DNA of 64,000 nt from Escarpia spicata (GCA_963995525.1 OZ023209.1:11959341-12023340), one strand, 5' to 3'. Numbered from the stretch's first letter, positions 1 through 11,350 are shown. The notes: generated from the letters alone by a model not told the origin. Program-made: numbers and translations.

Positions 1-1284
1 AGACCATTTGATCAACCTATCAAGATCATCTTGTAAATGCTGTCTGTCTCCATCACTTTTAATCCTTCTAAACACTTTTGTATCATCCGCAAATTTTAAC
101 ACCTTGCTTGTTATATCATCGTCCAAATCGTTGATATATATTAAGAATAATATAGGTCCTAGTACTGATCCCTGTGGTACCCCACTCAATACCGATTTCC
201 AGTTTGAAGCCTCCCCATCAACTACTACACGTTGTCTTCTGTCATTCAGCCATTTTTCTATCCAGTTTATTATACCATTTCCTATGCCATGGGCCTTTAG
301 CTTAAGGAGTAATCTTTGATGTGGTACTTTGTCGAAAGCTTTTTGAAAATCTAAATAGATGATATCTACTGGTGATCCCTCATCTACCCACCTAGTGATG
401 TCTTCCAAAAAACATAACATATTTGTTAAGCATGACCTCGCTTTTAAAAACCCATGTTGAGATGGGTTTATCAAGTTATGTTTAACAAGAAAATCCACCA
501 TGTGATCTTTAATTAGTCTTTCTAATAATTTGCAAATCACTGATGTTAAACTCACTGGTCTATAGTTCTCTGACTTGATTCTCGAACCTTTTTTAAATAA
601 CGGTATAATGTTTGCCTCTTTCCATTCTAAAGGAACCACTCCCTCTTCTAATGACAAATTGAAAACTGTTGCAAGCGGTGCGCTAATTTGTTCTACAATT
701 TCCAATAGTAGTTTGGGCGGAATCCCGTCCACTCCAGGTGATTTATTATCCTTCATAGCCCTTATTTTCTTAGCTACCATTTCCGAGGTTACAACTAACT
801 GTCCTAAATAGTCTGAATCTGCCCCCTTGAACTTAGCCTCTGGTACTGGCAGTGAACTAATTTCTTCCCTGGTAAACACTGAACTAAAATACTCATTCAG
901 GTCTTCTGCCATTAAGAATCCCTCTGATATTGTATTTCCAGCCCTATCTTCTAGAGGACCGACCTTATCCTGAACTTTCTGTTTGCTTCGAATATACGCA
1001 TAAAAACTCTTACTGTCATGTTTTATATTACTAGCTAATTTTTTTTCATAGCTTCTCTTTGAATTTCTAATTTCAGCTGTAGCTTGATTAAGTGCTTCTT
1101 TATAAATGTTGTAGTCTTCATCATTTCCAGTACATCTATATGACTTCCACATCATTTGTTTATACTTAATTTTTCTAATGGCTTCTTTCGATAAGTGTTT
1201 CTTTTTAGACCGTTTCCCTTGTTTTTTGAAAGGTACAAATTTATCGACTATGCACTTAATTTCACTATTTAAGATATTCAAGGT
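1..1284 (-). mobile_element. CR1-like LINE, copy A (cut by window start)
   Basis: This is the 5' part of a minus-strand non-LTR retrotransposon whose 3' end lies before position 1. It is nearly identical to the stretch beginning at 25994 in another copy. It encodes the region linking endonuclease to reverse transcriptase and the start of the RT fingers. It stops abruptly near 1275-1285, inside the linker, which is the 5' truncation expected of target-primed reverse transcription. No endonuclease domain remains, so this copy cannot move by itself. Confidence 0.9.
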
Positions 1285-1756
1285 TCATAACCGATCGATA
1301 TCCTAAACACTTCATACGTGACCTGCCATAGAGAAACAGGTATTAAGTCGCACAGGTCTATTTTGTACACAAACCTAAAAAACCGTGTAAGTCATGTCCC
1401 AACAATTTTTTGATTTTGGCAGAAATGCATTCTTTATAATCTCATATTCCAATGTCCAGTTTATTTTCCTCGACAAGTAATCCAAAACTAATGAAATACA
1501 TGCATTTATGAACCCACATATTAAAAAGACACAGACAAATACATCAGTTTTTTTAAATAAAATATTACAAAATAACAGACTAAAACAAAAATAATTAATA
1601 ATTTAAATATTAGTTATTATTCAGATGTCAAAAGACATTAATACTGATGATATTTAAAAGTGAGGGATATTACCTCCTGATTATTAAGTTATATGAAAAA
1701 CGACTCATGTACTAGATATACATAATACCAGAAACGAGTTGTTCCAACCAACTGAC
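1285..1756. other. AT-rich sequence without recognised gene
   Basis: I see no convincing coding region here. It lies between the truncated LINE and the laminin-G exon, on the side where the rest of the laminin-G domain should continue on the minus strand. I could not find that continuation. Confidence 0.5.
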
Positions 1757-2697
1757 CTGAATAGGATCTTGCTGCCATGTAGGGCGACAGAGAGATAGTC
1801 TTTGCCCCGCCCCCTGGTGCTAGGCTTCTGACTTTGCCACAGCAGCAGACTGTCCGACTGGTCAGTGGAGACAGTCATCTCTATCACCTCCTCCACCTGA
1901 CTGTTCTGGTGGGGCAGCAGATGCCGGGGCAACTCTACGTACCTTTTGCCACGGAAACGAACCAATGGATTTGCCTGCAAAATGGAGCGACATGTTGAAG
2001 CGTTCATCTCAGCAGGATCTCGTTAATCTGGATCTCACTAATCTGGAAACCTTGGAATCTGAACATCGTTTCAGGAAAATGGAATTTCCAAATATTAATG
2101 TATGGTTTTATATACATAATTCGTTTATCCATAACAAAATAAAAAGGTAAGTTCTTATACAGCACAGTATCCAGTCATTGGGACTGCTCAAAGGACTTTA
2201 CATACATTTTATTCCCTGACAGACCTGTCCAATCAAACACCATTGCGACTTCTCTGGAAAGCATTCAGCCATGCTGCAATTAATACATAAATACTTTGTA
2301 CACAACCATCCAACACTGTTAATAGCCAGGTACTCATTCATACAGCTGAGTGAACGAACTTGTCCAAGGTTTGACACTGCAGCACAGGATTTGAACCCGT
2401 GTTATCTCGACTGGGAGTCGGTTGCTCTAGTAACTGTGCCACTAAGCTCCACAAATATAATATACAGTGGACCAAAGGCTTCATAGCGATGCTCTCATGC
2501 ATTTTAGTACCGTTCCAGCAATCAGTTGATAATTATCCAACGATCGACAAACACAAGACTTACTCTCTGTACAGGTGGCACCACTGTAGCCCTGGGCCAT
2601 TTACAGATGTATGAGTCTCCCACGGTCTCACAAACACCCCCATTCTCACATGGGTTGTTTATGATACAGATGTTGAGTTGTACTTCACAGTTAGTGC
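1757..2697 (-). pseudogene. Perlecan-like gene fragment: EGF exon and laminin-G exon
   Basis: Two minus-strand exons resemble the C-terminus of the basement-membrane proteoglycan perlecan (HSPG2). The EGF exon (2697-2564, acceptor CAG, donor GTAAGT) has the C-x4-PC-x-NGG-x-C core and then Y-x-C. After its fifth cysteine the reading frame is lost by one missing base. In the next frame the expected CAQGYSGATC follows, and adding one base restores a symmetric phase 1-1 EGF exon. The laminin-G exon (1974-1757, acceptor TTGCAG, donor GTCAGT) opens with FRGKRYVELP and contains LLLWQ and GKDYLSVALHG. These match the third laminin-G domain of perlecan better than agrin. A SINE sits in the intron. The exon phases do not join directly, so another exon may be missing. 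I infer a decayed or rearranged fragment; a sequencing error could explain the single deletion. Confidence 0.72.
2145..2450 (-). mobile_element. tRNA-derived SINE, near full length
   Basis: Read on the minus strand, this has a tRNA-like head with a B box at 2397-2387 (GGTTCAAATCC). It is followed by a central block ending in CAGCTGTATGAATGAGTAC and a tail with AAGGACTTTGAGCAGTCC-like sequence. It shares all parts with 48741-49045. It lies in the intron between the perlecan-like exons. The central block resembles the conserved domain shared by many deuterostome and mollusc SINEs (family knowledge). Confidence 0.75.
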
Positions 2698-2899
2698 CTG
2701 AAACACACAACTCTTATTTATGTTCTGTCTACTGTGAGCACACAAGGCTTTTCCATATTCAGTTAAATTGGTTACTCAAATTATCAATTTATCTAAAACA
2801 TAGTTTCCTCATACTCATTCAATTGCCTAAGAGGTGTGTTCCTCATATACCGACAATAGCCTAACACATTTTTTTTACTTATACTCATAATCGAAGGTA

Positions 2900-5110
2900 T
2901 AAGAAGAATCCACAAAGGAAGGTATAAGGACATGAGGAAATATTTAGCAAAGATAGACTGGAATAAGACACTGAAAAATAAGACGGCAACAGAATGCTGG
3001 AATATATTAAAGAGTGAAATTAAGTGCATAATCAATAAATTTGTACCCTTCAAAAAACAAGGAAAACGGTCCAAAAAGAAACACTTATCGAAAGAAGCCA
3101 TTAGAAAAATTAAGTATAAACAAATGATGTGGAAGTCATATAGATGTACTGGAAATGATGAAGACTACAACAATTATAAAGAAGCACTTAACCAAGCTAG
3201 AGCTGAAATTAGAAATTCAAAGAGAAGCTATGAACAACAATTAGCTAGTAATATAAAACATGACAGCAAGAGTTTTTATGCGTATGTTCGAAGCAAACAG
3301 AAAGTTCAAGATAAGGTCGGTCCTCTAGTGCTGGAAATATAATATCAGAGGGATTCATTATGGCAGAAGACCTGAATGAGTATTTTAGTTCAGTGTTTAC
3401 CAGGGAAGATATTAGTTCACTGCCAATACCAGAGGCTAAGTTCAAGGGGGCAGATTCAGACTATTTAGGACAATTAATTGTAACCCCGGAAATGGTAGCT
3501 AAGAAAATAAGGGCTATGAAGGATAATAAATCACCTGGAGTGGATGGTATTCCACCCAAACTACTATTGGAAATTGTAGAACAAATTAGCATACCACTTG
3601 CAACAGTTTTCAACTTGTCATTAGAAGAGGGAGTGGTTCCTTTAGAATGGAAAGAAGCAAACATTATACCGTTATTCAAAAAAGGTTCGAGAAACAAGTC
3701 AGAGAACTATAGACCAGTGAGTTTAACATCAGTGATTTGTAAATTATTAGAAAGACTAATTAAAGATCACATGGTGGATTTTCTTGTTAAACAAAACTTG
3801 ATAAACCCATCTCAACATGGTTTTTTTTAAGCGAGGTCATGCTTAACAAATATGTTATGTTTTTTGGAAGACATAACTAAGTGGGTAGATGAGGGATCAC
3901 CAGTAGATATCGTCTACTTAGATTTTCAAAAAGCTTTTGACAAAGTACCACATCAAAGATTACTGCTTAAACTAAAGGCCCATGGCATAGGAAATGGTAT
4001 AATAAACTGGATAGAACAATGGCTGATTGACAGAAGACAACGTGTAGTAGTTGATGGGGAGGCTTCAAACTGGAAATCGGTATTGAGTGGGGTACCACAG
4101 GGATCAGTATTAGGTCCTATATTATTCTTAATATACATCAACGATTTGGATGATGAAATAACAAGCAAGGTGTTGAAATTTGCGGATGATACAAAAGTGT
4201 TTAGAAGGATTAAAAGTGATGGAGATAGACAGCATTTACAAGATGATCTTGACAGGTTGATCAAATGGTCTGAAAAGTGGCAAATGATGTTCAATTTTGG
4301 GAAATGTAAATGCCTCCACATAGGACATGGGAACGAAGAGGTAGAATATACAATGGGGGGTACTGTACTAAGTACTACTGTAAAAGAAAAGGACTTAGGG
4401 TTAACCGTTAGTGCTGATATGAAGATTTCAGAGCAGTGCGGAATTGCAGCTTCAAAGGGAAATCAAATCCTTGGATTAATTAGGCGAAACATAACGTATA
4501 AGGAAAAAGAGTTAATAATACCGCTGTACAAAACAATAGTTAGGCCTCATCTAGAATATTGTATTCAAGCGTGGAGGCCATATCACAGGAAGGACATAGA
4601 TATGCTAGAAAGAGTGCAGAGGAGAGCAACTAAAATGATACCAAATCTGAGGGATCTTAGTTATGAAATACGCCTAAAAAAATGCGGTTTAACAACACTA
4701 GAGACCAGGAGATTGAGAGGAGATCAGATAGAAGTGTTTAAAATATTGAAGGGTTATGAAAATATTGATAGAAATATGTTTTTCTCAGTTAAGAAAGATA
4801 GAAGGACTAGAGGACATGATCTTGCATTAGCAAAGGAGCAGAGTAGATTGGATATGAGAAAGTTTTCATTTTCACAAACGACTGTAAATGAATGGAACAG
4901 ATTACCTGCTGATTGTGTGGGTGCTAGTAGCGTGAATATGTTTAAAAATAAAATCGACACATACCTCAGACGGGCGGGTTACACATAGATAAAAAGGTCG
5001 GACTCTCGATAAGCCAAGGGCTTCCTTGTCCACCTGCTACCTAGAGTTAATTCTCTGGGTGGCAATCTTGTTAAATCTTGTTAAATCTTGTTAAATCTTG
5101 TTAAATCAGT
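2900..5110 (+). mobile_element. CR1-like LINE, copy B
   Basis: This is a 5'-truncated plus-strand non-LTR retrotransposon. Coding parts are 2932-3342, 3360-3830 and 3852-4988. Read together they give the linker, then reverse transcriptase with the fingers motif YRPVSLTS, the palm block AFDKVPHQRLL, GVPQGSVLGP and the catalytic FADD (in LKFADDTKVF), then the C-terminal domain ending NMFKNKIDTYLRRAGYT. Compared with the copy at 21.8 kb there is a 7-base loss near 3325 and an extra base in a T run near 3827, so it is broken twice. The 378-residue RT-thumb frame is intact. The 3' UTR carries a stem-loop and ends in about four copies of a 10-base repeat (5066-5105). Confidence 0.92.
5020..5105 (+). 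repeat. LINE 3' end: stem-loop plus (TTGTTAAATC)n tail
   Basis: The LINE 3' UTR contains GCCACCTAGAG (CTGCTACCTAGAG here) and CTCTGGGTGGC about six bases apart, able to pair over eleven bases. The 10-base unit TTGTTAAATC follows in tandem. Copies at 24.3, 25.2 and 51.2 kb have the same stem and one to two repeat units. In CR1-type elements such 3' structures are the likely template-recognition site for the RT; here that role is inferred. Confidence 0.75.
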
Positions 5111-5189
5111 CAACTGTCATAGAAGTCAACACCCCTAAGGTACAAGGGTCTCTTCAGATTTAGCCCAATAGTTCGGCCATGGGACGTTG

Positions 5190-5305
5190 TACAGGATCAA
5201 CCCTGGATACAAGCATTCAATATCAACCCTGAATACACGTACTCAGAATCAACTTTGGATACAAGCATTCAGGATCAACAAACACCCCCATGGATACACG
5301 CACTC
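5190..5305. repeat. Degenerate ~30-bp tandem repeat
   Basis: Three to four imperfect copies of a unit like ATCAACCCTGGATACAAGCA precede the satellite. They differ from the satellite unit and end where it begins. Confidence 0.6.
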
Positions 5306-7535
5306 GGATATCTAACATCAACAACATCATACAGGCACTCTGTTCTCTGACACGACACACACCAACAACATCATACAGGCACTCTGTTCTCTGACACGAC
5401 ACACACCAACAACATCATACAGGCACTCTGTTCTCTGACACGACGCACACCAACAACATCATACAGGCACTCTGTTCTCTGACACGACACACACCAACAA
5501 CATCATACAGGCACTCTGTTCTGACACGACGCACACCAACAACATCATACAGACACGCTGTTCTCTGACACGACACACACCTACAACATCATACAGGCAC
5601 TCTGTTCTCTGACACGACACACACCAACAAAATCATACAGGCACTCTGTTCTCTGACACGACACACACCAACAACATCATACAGGCACTCTGTTCTCTGG
5701 CACGACACACACCAACAACATCATACAGGCACTCTGTTCTCTGACACGACGCACACCAACAACATCATACAGGCACTCTGTTCTCTGACACGACACACAC
5801 CAACAACATCATACAGGCACTCTGTTCTGACACGACGCACACCAACAACATCATACAGACACGCTGTTCTCTGACACGACACACACCTACAACATCATAC
5901 AGGCACTCTGTTCTCTGACACAACACACACCAACAACATCATACAGGCACTCTGTTCTCTGACACGACACACACCAACAACATCATACAGGCACTCTGTT
6001 CTCTGACACGACACACACCAACAACATCATAGAGGCTCTCTGTTCTCTGACACGACACACACCAACAACATCATACAGGCACTCTGTTCTCTGACACGAC
6101 ACACACCAACAACATCATACAGGCACTCTGTTCTCTGACACGACACGACACACACCAACAACATCATACAGGCACTCTTTTCTCTGACATGACACACACC
6201 AACAACATCATACAGGCACTCTGTTCTCTGACACGACACACACCAACAACATCATACAGGCACTCTGTTCTCTGACACGACACACACCAACAACATCATA
6301 CAGGCACTCTGTTCTCTGACACGACACACACCAACAATATCATACAGGCACTCTGTTCACTGACACGACACACACCAACAACATCATACAGGCACTCTGT
6401 TCTCTGACACGACACACACCAACAATATCATACAGGCACTCTGTTCTCTGACACGACGCACACCAACATCATACAGACACTCTGTTCTCTGACACGACAC
6501 ACACCAACAACATCATACAGGCACTCTGTTCTCTGACACGACGCACACCAACAACATCATACAGGCACTCTGTTCTCTGACACGACACACACCTACAACA
6601 TCATACAGGCACTCTGTTCTCTGACACGACACACACCAACAACATCATACAGGCACTCTGTTCTCTGACATGACACACACCTACAACATCATACAGGCAC
6701 TCTGTTCTCTGACACGACACACACCAACAACATCATACAGGCACTCTGTTCTCTGACACGACACACACCAACAACATCATACAGGCACTCTGTTCTCTGA
6801 CACGACACACACTAACAACATCATAGAGGCTCTCTGTTCTCTGACACGACACACACCAACAACATCATACAGGCACTCTGTTCTCTGACACGACACACAC
6901 CAACAACATCATACAGGCACTCTGTTCTCTGACACGACACACACCAACAACATCATACAGGCACTCTGTTCTCTGACACGACACACACCAACAACATCAT
7001 ACAGGCACTCTGTTCTCTGACACGACACACACCAACAACATCATACAGGCACTCTGTTCTCTGACACGACACACACCAACAACATCATACAGGCACTCTG
7101 TTCTCTGACACGACACACACCAACAACATCATACAGGCACTCTGTTCTCTGACACGACACACACCAACAACATCATACAGGCACTCTGTTCTCTGACACG
7201 ACACACACCAACAACATCATACAGGCACTCTGTTCTCTGACACGACACACACCAACAACATCATACAGGCACTCTGTTCTCTGACACGACACACACCAAC
7301 AACATCATACAGGCACTCTGTTCTCTGACACGACACACACCAACAACATCATACAGGCACTCTGTTCTCTGACACGACACACACCAACAACATCATACAG
7401 GCACTCTGTTCTCTGACACGACACACACCAACAATATCATACAGGCACTCTGTTCTCTGACACGACACACACCAACAACATCATACAGGCACTCTGTTCC
7501 TGACACGACACACACCAACAATATCATATGAAGTC
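5306..7535. repeat. 44-bp minisatellite array, about 50 copies
   Basis: About fifty head-to-tail copies of a 44-base unit; a conserved stretch is ATCATACAGGCACTCTGTTC. The period was checked directly (unit starts at 7033 and 7077). Most copies in the right half are identical, while the left half has more variants (GACGCAC, CCTACAAC, AGACACGCTG). A variant series near 5515-5600 recurs near 5820-5900, so a block of about seven units was duplicated. The reading frames through it are by-products. It ends where the decayed PRMT5 exons begin. Confidence 0.95.
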
Positions 7536-7874
7536 TTATTTCTATATCCCAACAACAATGCATTTCTGGTGACAACTTCTAAAAACAGAATTTTGAAGCA
7601 TTTTATAGAGTTCACATTTAAAATGTACTTACTCAGTGCGACATCAGCATACAAGAAACATTCAAAGTATCCCGCAAACCCGTGCAGAAGTACACTTTCT
7701 TGTACATTGAATCATAGCACGTTATTGCGATTGTTGTCTGGTGTTGCATCTACAAATAAACATATCCAGCTATTGACACAGAGCAAAGAATTCAGAACAC
7801 AAACTATAATGTTATGAATGTCATGACAGAATCAAATGGATGCTTTGGTCTGATTTATATAAAGATTAACATGA

Positions 7875-7990
7875 TTAAGTTCTTATACAGCCTGGTATCC
7901 AGCCCTTAGGACAACTTAAAGTGCTTTACATGTCACTCTGGCAAACCCCAACTTCTCCAGGAAGCATTCAGCCATGTTACAATTACTATG
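7875..7990 (-). mobile_element. SINE 3' fragment
   Basis: It matches the 3' part of the SINE at 2145-2450 (GTTCTTATACAG, GTATCCAG, AAGTGCTTTACAT, AGCATTCAGCCATG). The tRNA head is missing. It lies in the intron between PRMT5 exons d and c. Confidence 0.6.
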
Positions 7991-9049
7991 CAAAATGTAT
8001 TCCTTCACATTCATCAACCATTATTTTCTTCTTCCCCTTAATCAGTTGCAGAATCAGGGGGGTAGAATCACAAAATCCCGCTCAAGTTCCACCAGATTAT
8101 CTATTTACTACGAGTGACATGTCACAGTTTATGGTATGCATATTCGTGCACAAATTAGTAAATTTTTCTTTTTAAACAGCCAATGCTAATACACAAGTTT
8201 GTGAATAATTTTGGACTTTCAATCACAAAACAAATGTTAGACATATATAAAGTACAGCAAGAAAAATAAACAGTGTCAGACTCGCTGAGCGACGCTGACC
8301 GAACACACTCCACATGGGAAATCATTAGATGTTCATGACTAAATTTTGACCCTGTTAGGATGATGGAAGTGAAAGAGAGGCTTGGCTGTGTCGAGTACAT
8401 TCATGTTGTGTAGTTTCTCAAACGACGCCTGAAACATATCAGATAGAAGTGGTTTATTATAATTAAGCACAATGAATTACAGTGGTCTGTTGTAAACCTG
8501 TTTATTTTACTTGATCATCAATTTTTTTCTTTTTCAAATACGCAGATGAATGATCAGATCAGAGCAGCAAAACATTGTGCATAGATATTATTGAAGTCAT
8601 AAAATCCTAATAAATGTTGATGTCGCACTATTCAGCCGTAACTTGGTTGTCATTCTTGATGATGTCGTAATTGTGATACGTACATCAGCAGGTTTACTTT
8701 GATTTTTACAGTTTCTTGTCTCCCTCCACAACTTGGGTGATGAAAGTGGAGCGAGAAACGATGTGTAGTTCTTGTGAATACTGATGCCGTCATCTGCAAA
8801 TATTGCACATAACATACAAGTTAGATACGCAGACAAAATACCTCAAGTTGGTCTGGAAAGGGAACCTGTGTAACCATTCAATGAGAAAATTATATATTTG
8901 GATAACAAATCTGTAAAGTTGTATCTAGAAAGTGAGCTACAATAATTTCTGGCATTTGTGGAGGCAGTATTTGTTTAAACAATTTGTGATAGATGTCAAT
9001 TTGATACTTCAGAGTCACGCAGATATATAGACAGACGGATGAACAGATT

Positions 9050-9150
9050 TATTTTTACCACATAGTAATGTTACAAGCTGAAACAACTAACATCAGGAAT
9101 AAGATAATAAAGATTAAGACACAGAATGTTGCTAACATGGGAGCCACCTT
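9050..9150 (-). mobile_element. RTE-type tail repeat, diverged copy
   Basis: It is similar to 38940-39110 and 53114-53275: an AGATTTATTTT block, then GATTAAGA, then GCTAACATGGGAGCCACC. It is the oldest-looking of the three and sits in a PRMT5 intron. Confidence 0.45.
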
Positions 9151-9621
9151 TTGTAATTAAAAGTAATAATTAAATAATCATGCACATTAATGTTATATGT
9201 TGGTCTATGTCAAAACAATGTATTAAAACAATTCAAAAACTAATATTAATTGAGAAAATAATAGATACTCTGTAAACATTGTGCAAAAGGAACTGCTACA
9301 AACTACAAATAACTGTGTTGTTTGGAGGGTCATGATCGCCAATGCCTGTGACAGACACGGCACACAGAAAAAGAAGAATTAAGAAAATGAGTTGCGTTTG
9401 AGAAAGAGATCTGCACCGTGAAGGCATTCTGGAGAGTTCGCCATCTCCGAACGAACCAAACAGCTCACTCACAATCATGTCTGCTTTCTCCGGGGGTCCC
9501 ATGTCCTCATGTCCCATGACACAACCGTCACAAGGTCCCCCCACACTTCGTATTTGAGGTTCTCCAGTCTACGGACTGGAGAGTACTTAAATGGAAAACA
9601 ATAACTATTGTCAAAGTAGAG

Positions 9622-9690
9622 TTAAGTTCCTATAGAGAATCCAGTGTTTGGGACTGATCAAAGTGCTTCAATCCTACTGTGTGGCACCAC
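9622..9690 (-). mobile_element. SINE 3' fragment
   Basis: A short match to the SINE tail (AAGTTCCTATAGAGAATCCAG, GGGACTGATCAAAGTGCTT in part). It lies just upstream of PRMT5 exon a in transcription order. Confidence 0.5.
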
Positions 9691-10050
9691 TGTGTCACTT
9701 ATTCCCTTTGCGATAGGTGGTGTAGATGAAGTTACCCCGACACATTGCTTAATGTATTTTAGGACTTCGTGAACTGATGAGATCATCCCTAAAACAGGTT
9801 ATCTTGTTGTTGTTCTCCTTTTTCCCCTGTAGTCCTAGACTTTTGTTTGTTTTCCTTCTATTTCCATCTGCTTCTTCTATTCTAAGTATACAACTGGTAC
9901 CAAAATTATATGGGCTACAAGTTAAGGCATCACACCATAAATAGTGGTGCCCAGAAATACTACTCAAAACACAATTTTAAATTAAATATTTCAAATACTT
10001 TATGAGATGCAAACCATTGTCGGTGGTTACTTGCGAGAGAAGAGAAACAC

Positions 10051-10713
10051 CTACTGATGGTCATGTTCTTTATCCAGTTGTCAAAGTTGCGCATGTAGAA
10101 GATACGACTCTTAGTGCGTTCCTCAAGTCCTGATTCCTGCAACTGGTTGTAATGTTTGGTCATCGTCTCTGTCAGATCTGCAGCCTGCGATAACAACAGA
10201 GTACATCTGATCTAGTACAATCCAAGGACTTTATGGATCATCTCAGAACATCAATGTCTAATGTCAAACAAATTACTATAAATTTGCAAGTACAATTCCT
10301 AGTACATGTACATTCCAGTCAAAATTAGAAAAAAAATATTACTCCGGTTACAAAATATTTACAAAATATATAATATTAATTGTATCAAACAGACTTGTGT
10401 CCATACAAACAGTTGTTTACACTCTTGAGCTGACAGATGTGATAACATACTGGTAGACTTTCAACTTTAGTGTAATTTGTTTCCATTTCTGACCCACCAT
10501 TGCTGGCAGATTTGTTGTCATTTGTCTGAGCAGTTTGTCTATGTTAATTATTTTTACTGGCAGGTTTGTCATCATATGTTATGATTGTCTCTGTATGTGT
10601 CTCATCTGTGGGGACAGCTTTACTGTCATGTGTCACAGCTGTCTCTGACTGTGGCTCATTTTTGCTGCCAGTTTCCCTGTCGGCCATATCCAAGCAAGAG
10701 TTCTTAGCAGGTT
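10051..10713 (-). pseudogene. RNMT: RNMT N-terminal fragment, two exons
   Basis: Exon 2 (10184-10051, acceptor TATCGCAG, donor GTGTTT) reads HYNQLQESGLEERTKSRIFY and then MRNFDNWIKNM. This is the signature at the start of the methyltransferase domain of mRNA cap guanine-N7 methyltransferase, which completes the 5' cap in the nucleus. Exon 1 here (10713-10451, acceptor TTTTTTGCAG, donor GTATGT) ends on a codon boundary that joins exon 2 in frame. It encodes a polar, threonine- and aspartate-rich stretch, as vertebrate RNMT N-termini do, built from three copies of an 18-residue repeat. The second copy has an in-frame TAA at 10546-10544. The SAM-binding core exons are missing; PRMT5 exons come next instead. 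Assignment of exon 2 is strong, of exon 1 by position. Confidence 0.8.
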
Positions 10714-11300
10714 CTGCAAAAAAGCAAAAGCATGACACTTAATTTACACTACATCACAAGAGGTGTCTATTGGAGACAGCCTTACTACTGCGATAGTGTC
10801 AAAACTGCTGTGGTAGCGATAGTGTTATGTGCAAGCAAGCACCTAAGACAAGCAGTCCGAAATCTTAATGTACGGGTGGTATCATTGCGTGGCCTTGAAG
10901 TCGGTTGATAACTGTGGATAGCAAATTGTGGCGTTGACTAGATCACAATGCATTGATAGTTTGATGTATCATTACACCCCTACACGTCACTCCAACATTC
11001 ATTGTCCCGACTCAAAGCATATTACATTATGTCCTCAGCAGACCTGTTCAAATACCTTCACAAACTTCTATTGTTCAGGATCCTGGACATTTTCAATACT
11101 TCAGTTTTGTGAAAGACATCACTGACTCAGTCACTGTACTTTGTTGTTTTGCTACACCACCTAACTGAAACAACTATGTTCTACGATAGTTGTGTAGACC
11201 CCTGAATATAAATACCATTGTTGTGTACACTTAAAAATAACCATTCTCAGTCATCTAGTCTAGTACAATTGTTTTAATCTAATGATGACTTACCAATGCA
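10714..11300. other. No recognised gene
   Basis: This stretch lies upstream of the RNMT-like exons. I see no further exon with coding similarity and no repeat I can name. Confidence 0.4.
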
Positions 11301-11307
11301 ATGACAT

Positions 11308-11350
11308 TGCCATGGCATATGACAATGTCACATTGTCATATGCCATGGCA
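11308..11350. repeat. Perfect 20-bp inverted repeat, 3-base loop
   Basis: Arms 11308-11327 and 11331-11350 are exact reverse complements (TGCCATGGCATATGACAATG and its complement) around the loop TCA. No gene or terminator context explains it, and its flanks are not similar. Confidence 0.9.

Larger units (their letters stand above)
7633..9568 (-). pseudogene. PRMT5: PRMT5 C-terminal half, four exons, decayed
   Basis: Four minus-strand exons match protein arginine methyltransferase 5, which symmetrically dimethylates arginines in histones and Sm proteins. Exon a (9568-~9397) reads LENLKYEVWGDLVTVVS and then PEKADMIVSELFGS with GELS, covering the catalytic double-E loop (E at SEL). Exon b (8793-8684, donor GTACGT) reads DDGISIHKNYTSFLAPLSS. 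Exon d (8428-8351) reads LHNMN...FHFHHPNR. Exon c (7749-7633, donor GTAAGT) reads DATPDNNR and LHGFAGYFE. Order and phases fit the family except for damage: two single-base losses in C runs of exon a, an apparent GC instead of GT donor after exon a, one base missing at the exon d end, and an in-frame TGA in exon c. The N-terminal TIM-barrel half and the last exons are absent. The satellite lies where the 3' end should be. Confidence 0.85.

Noticed and set aside
5306..7535. CRISPR array
   Set aside because: The units are directly adjacent with no unique spacers, and the context is eukaryotic.
6027..7575. Frames reading MLLVCVV repeatedly
   Set aside because: They arise from the 44-bp satellite, whose unit is not a multiple of three.
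7536..7595. A further PRMT5 exon reading SPEMHCCW on the minus strand
   Set aside because: The frame does not fit the exon c donor and the intron would be only about 50 bases; the similarity is too short.
11308..11350. Helitron 3' hairpin
   Set aside because: No CTRR terminus follows within 15 bases on either strand.
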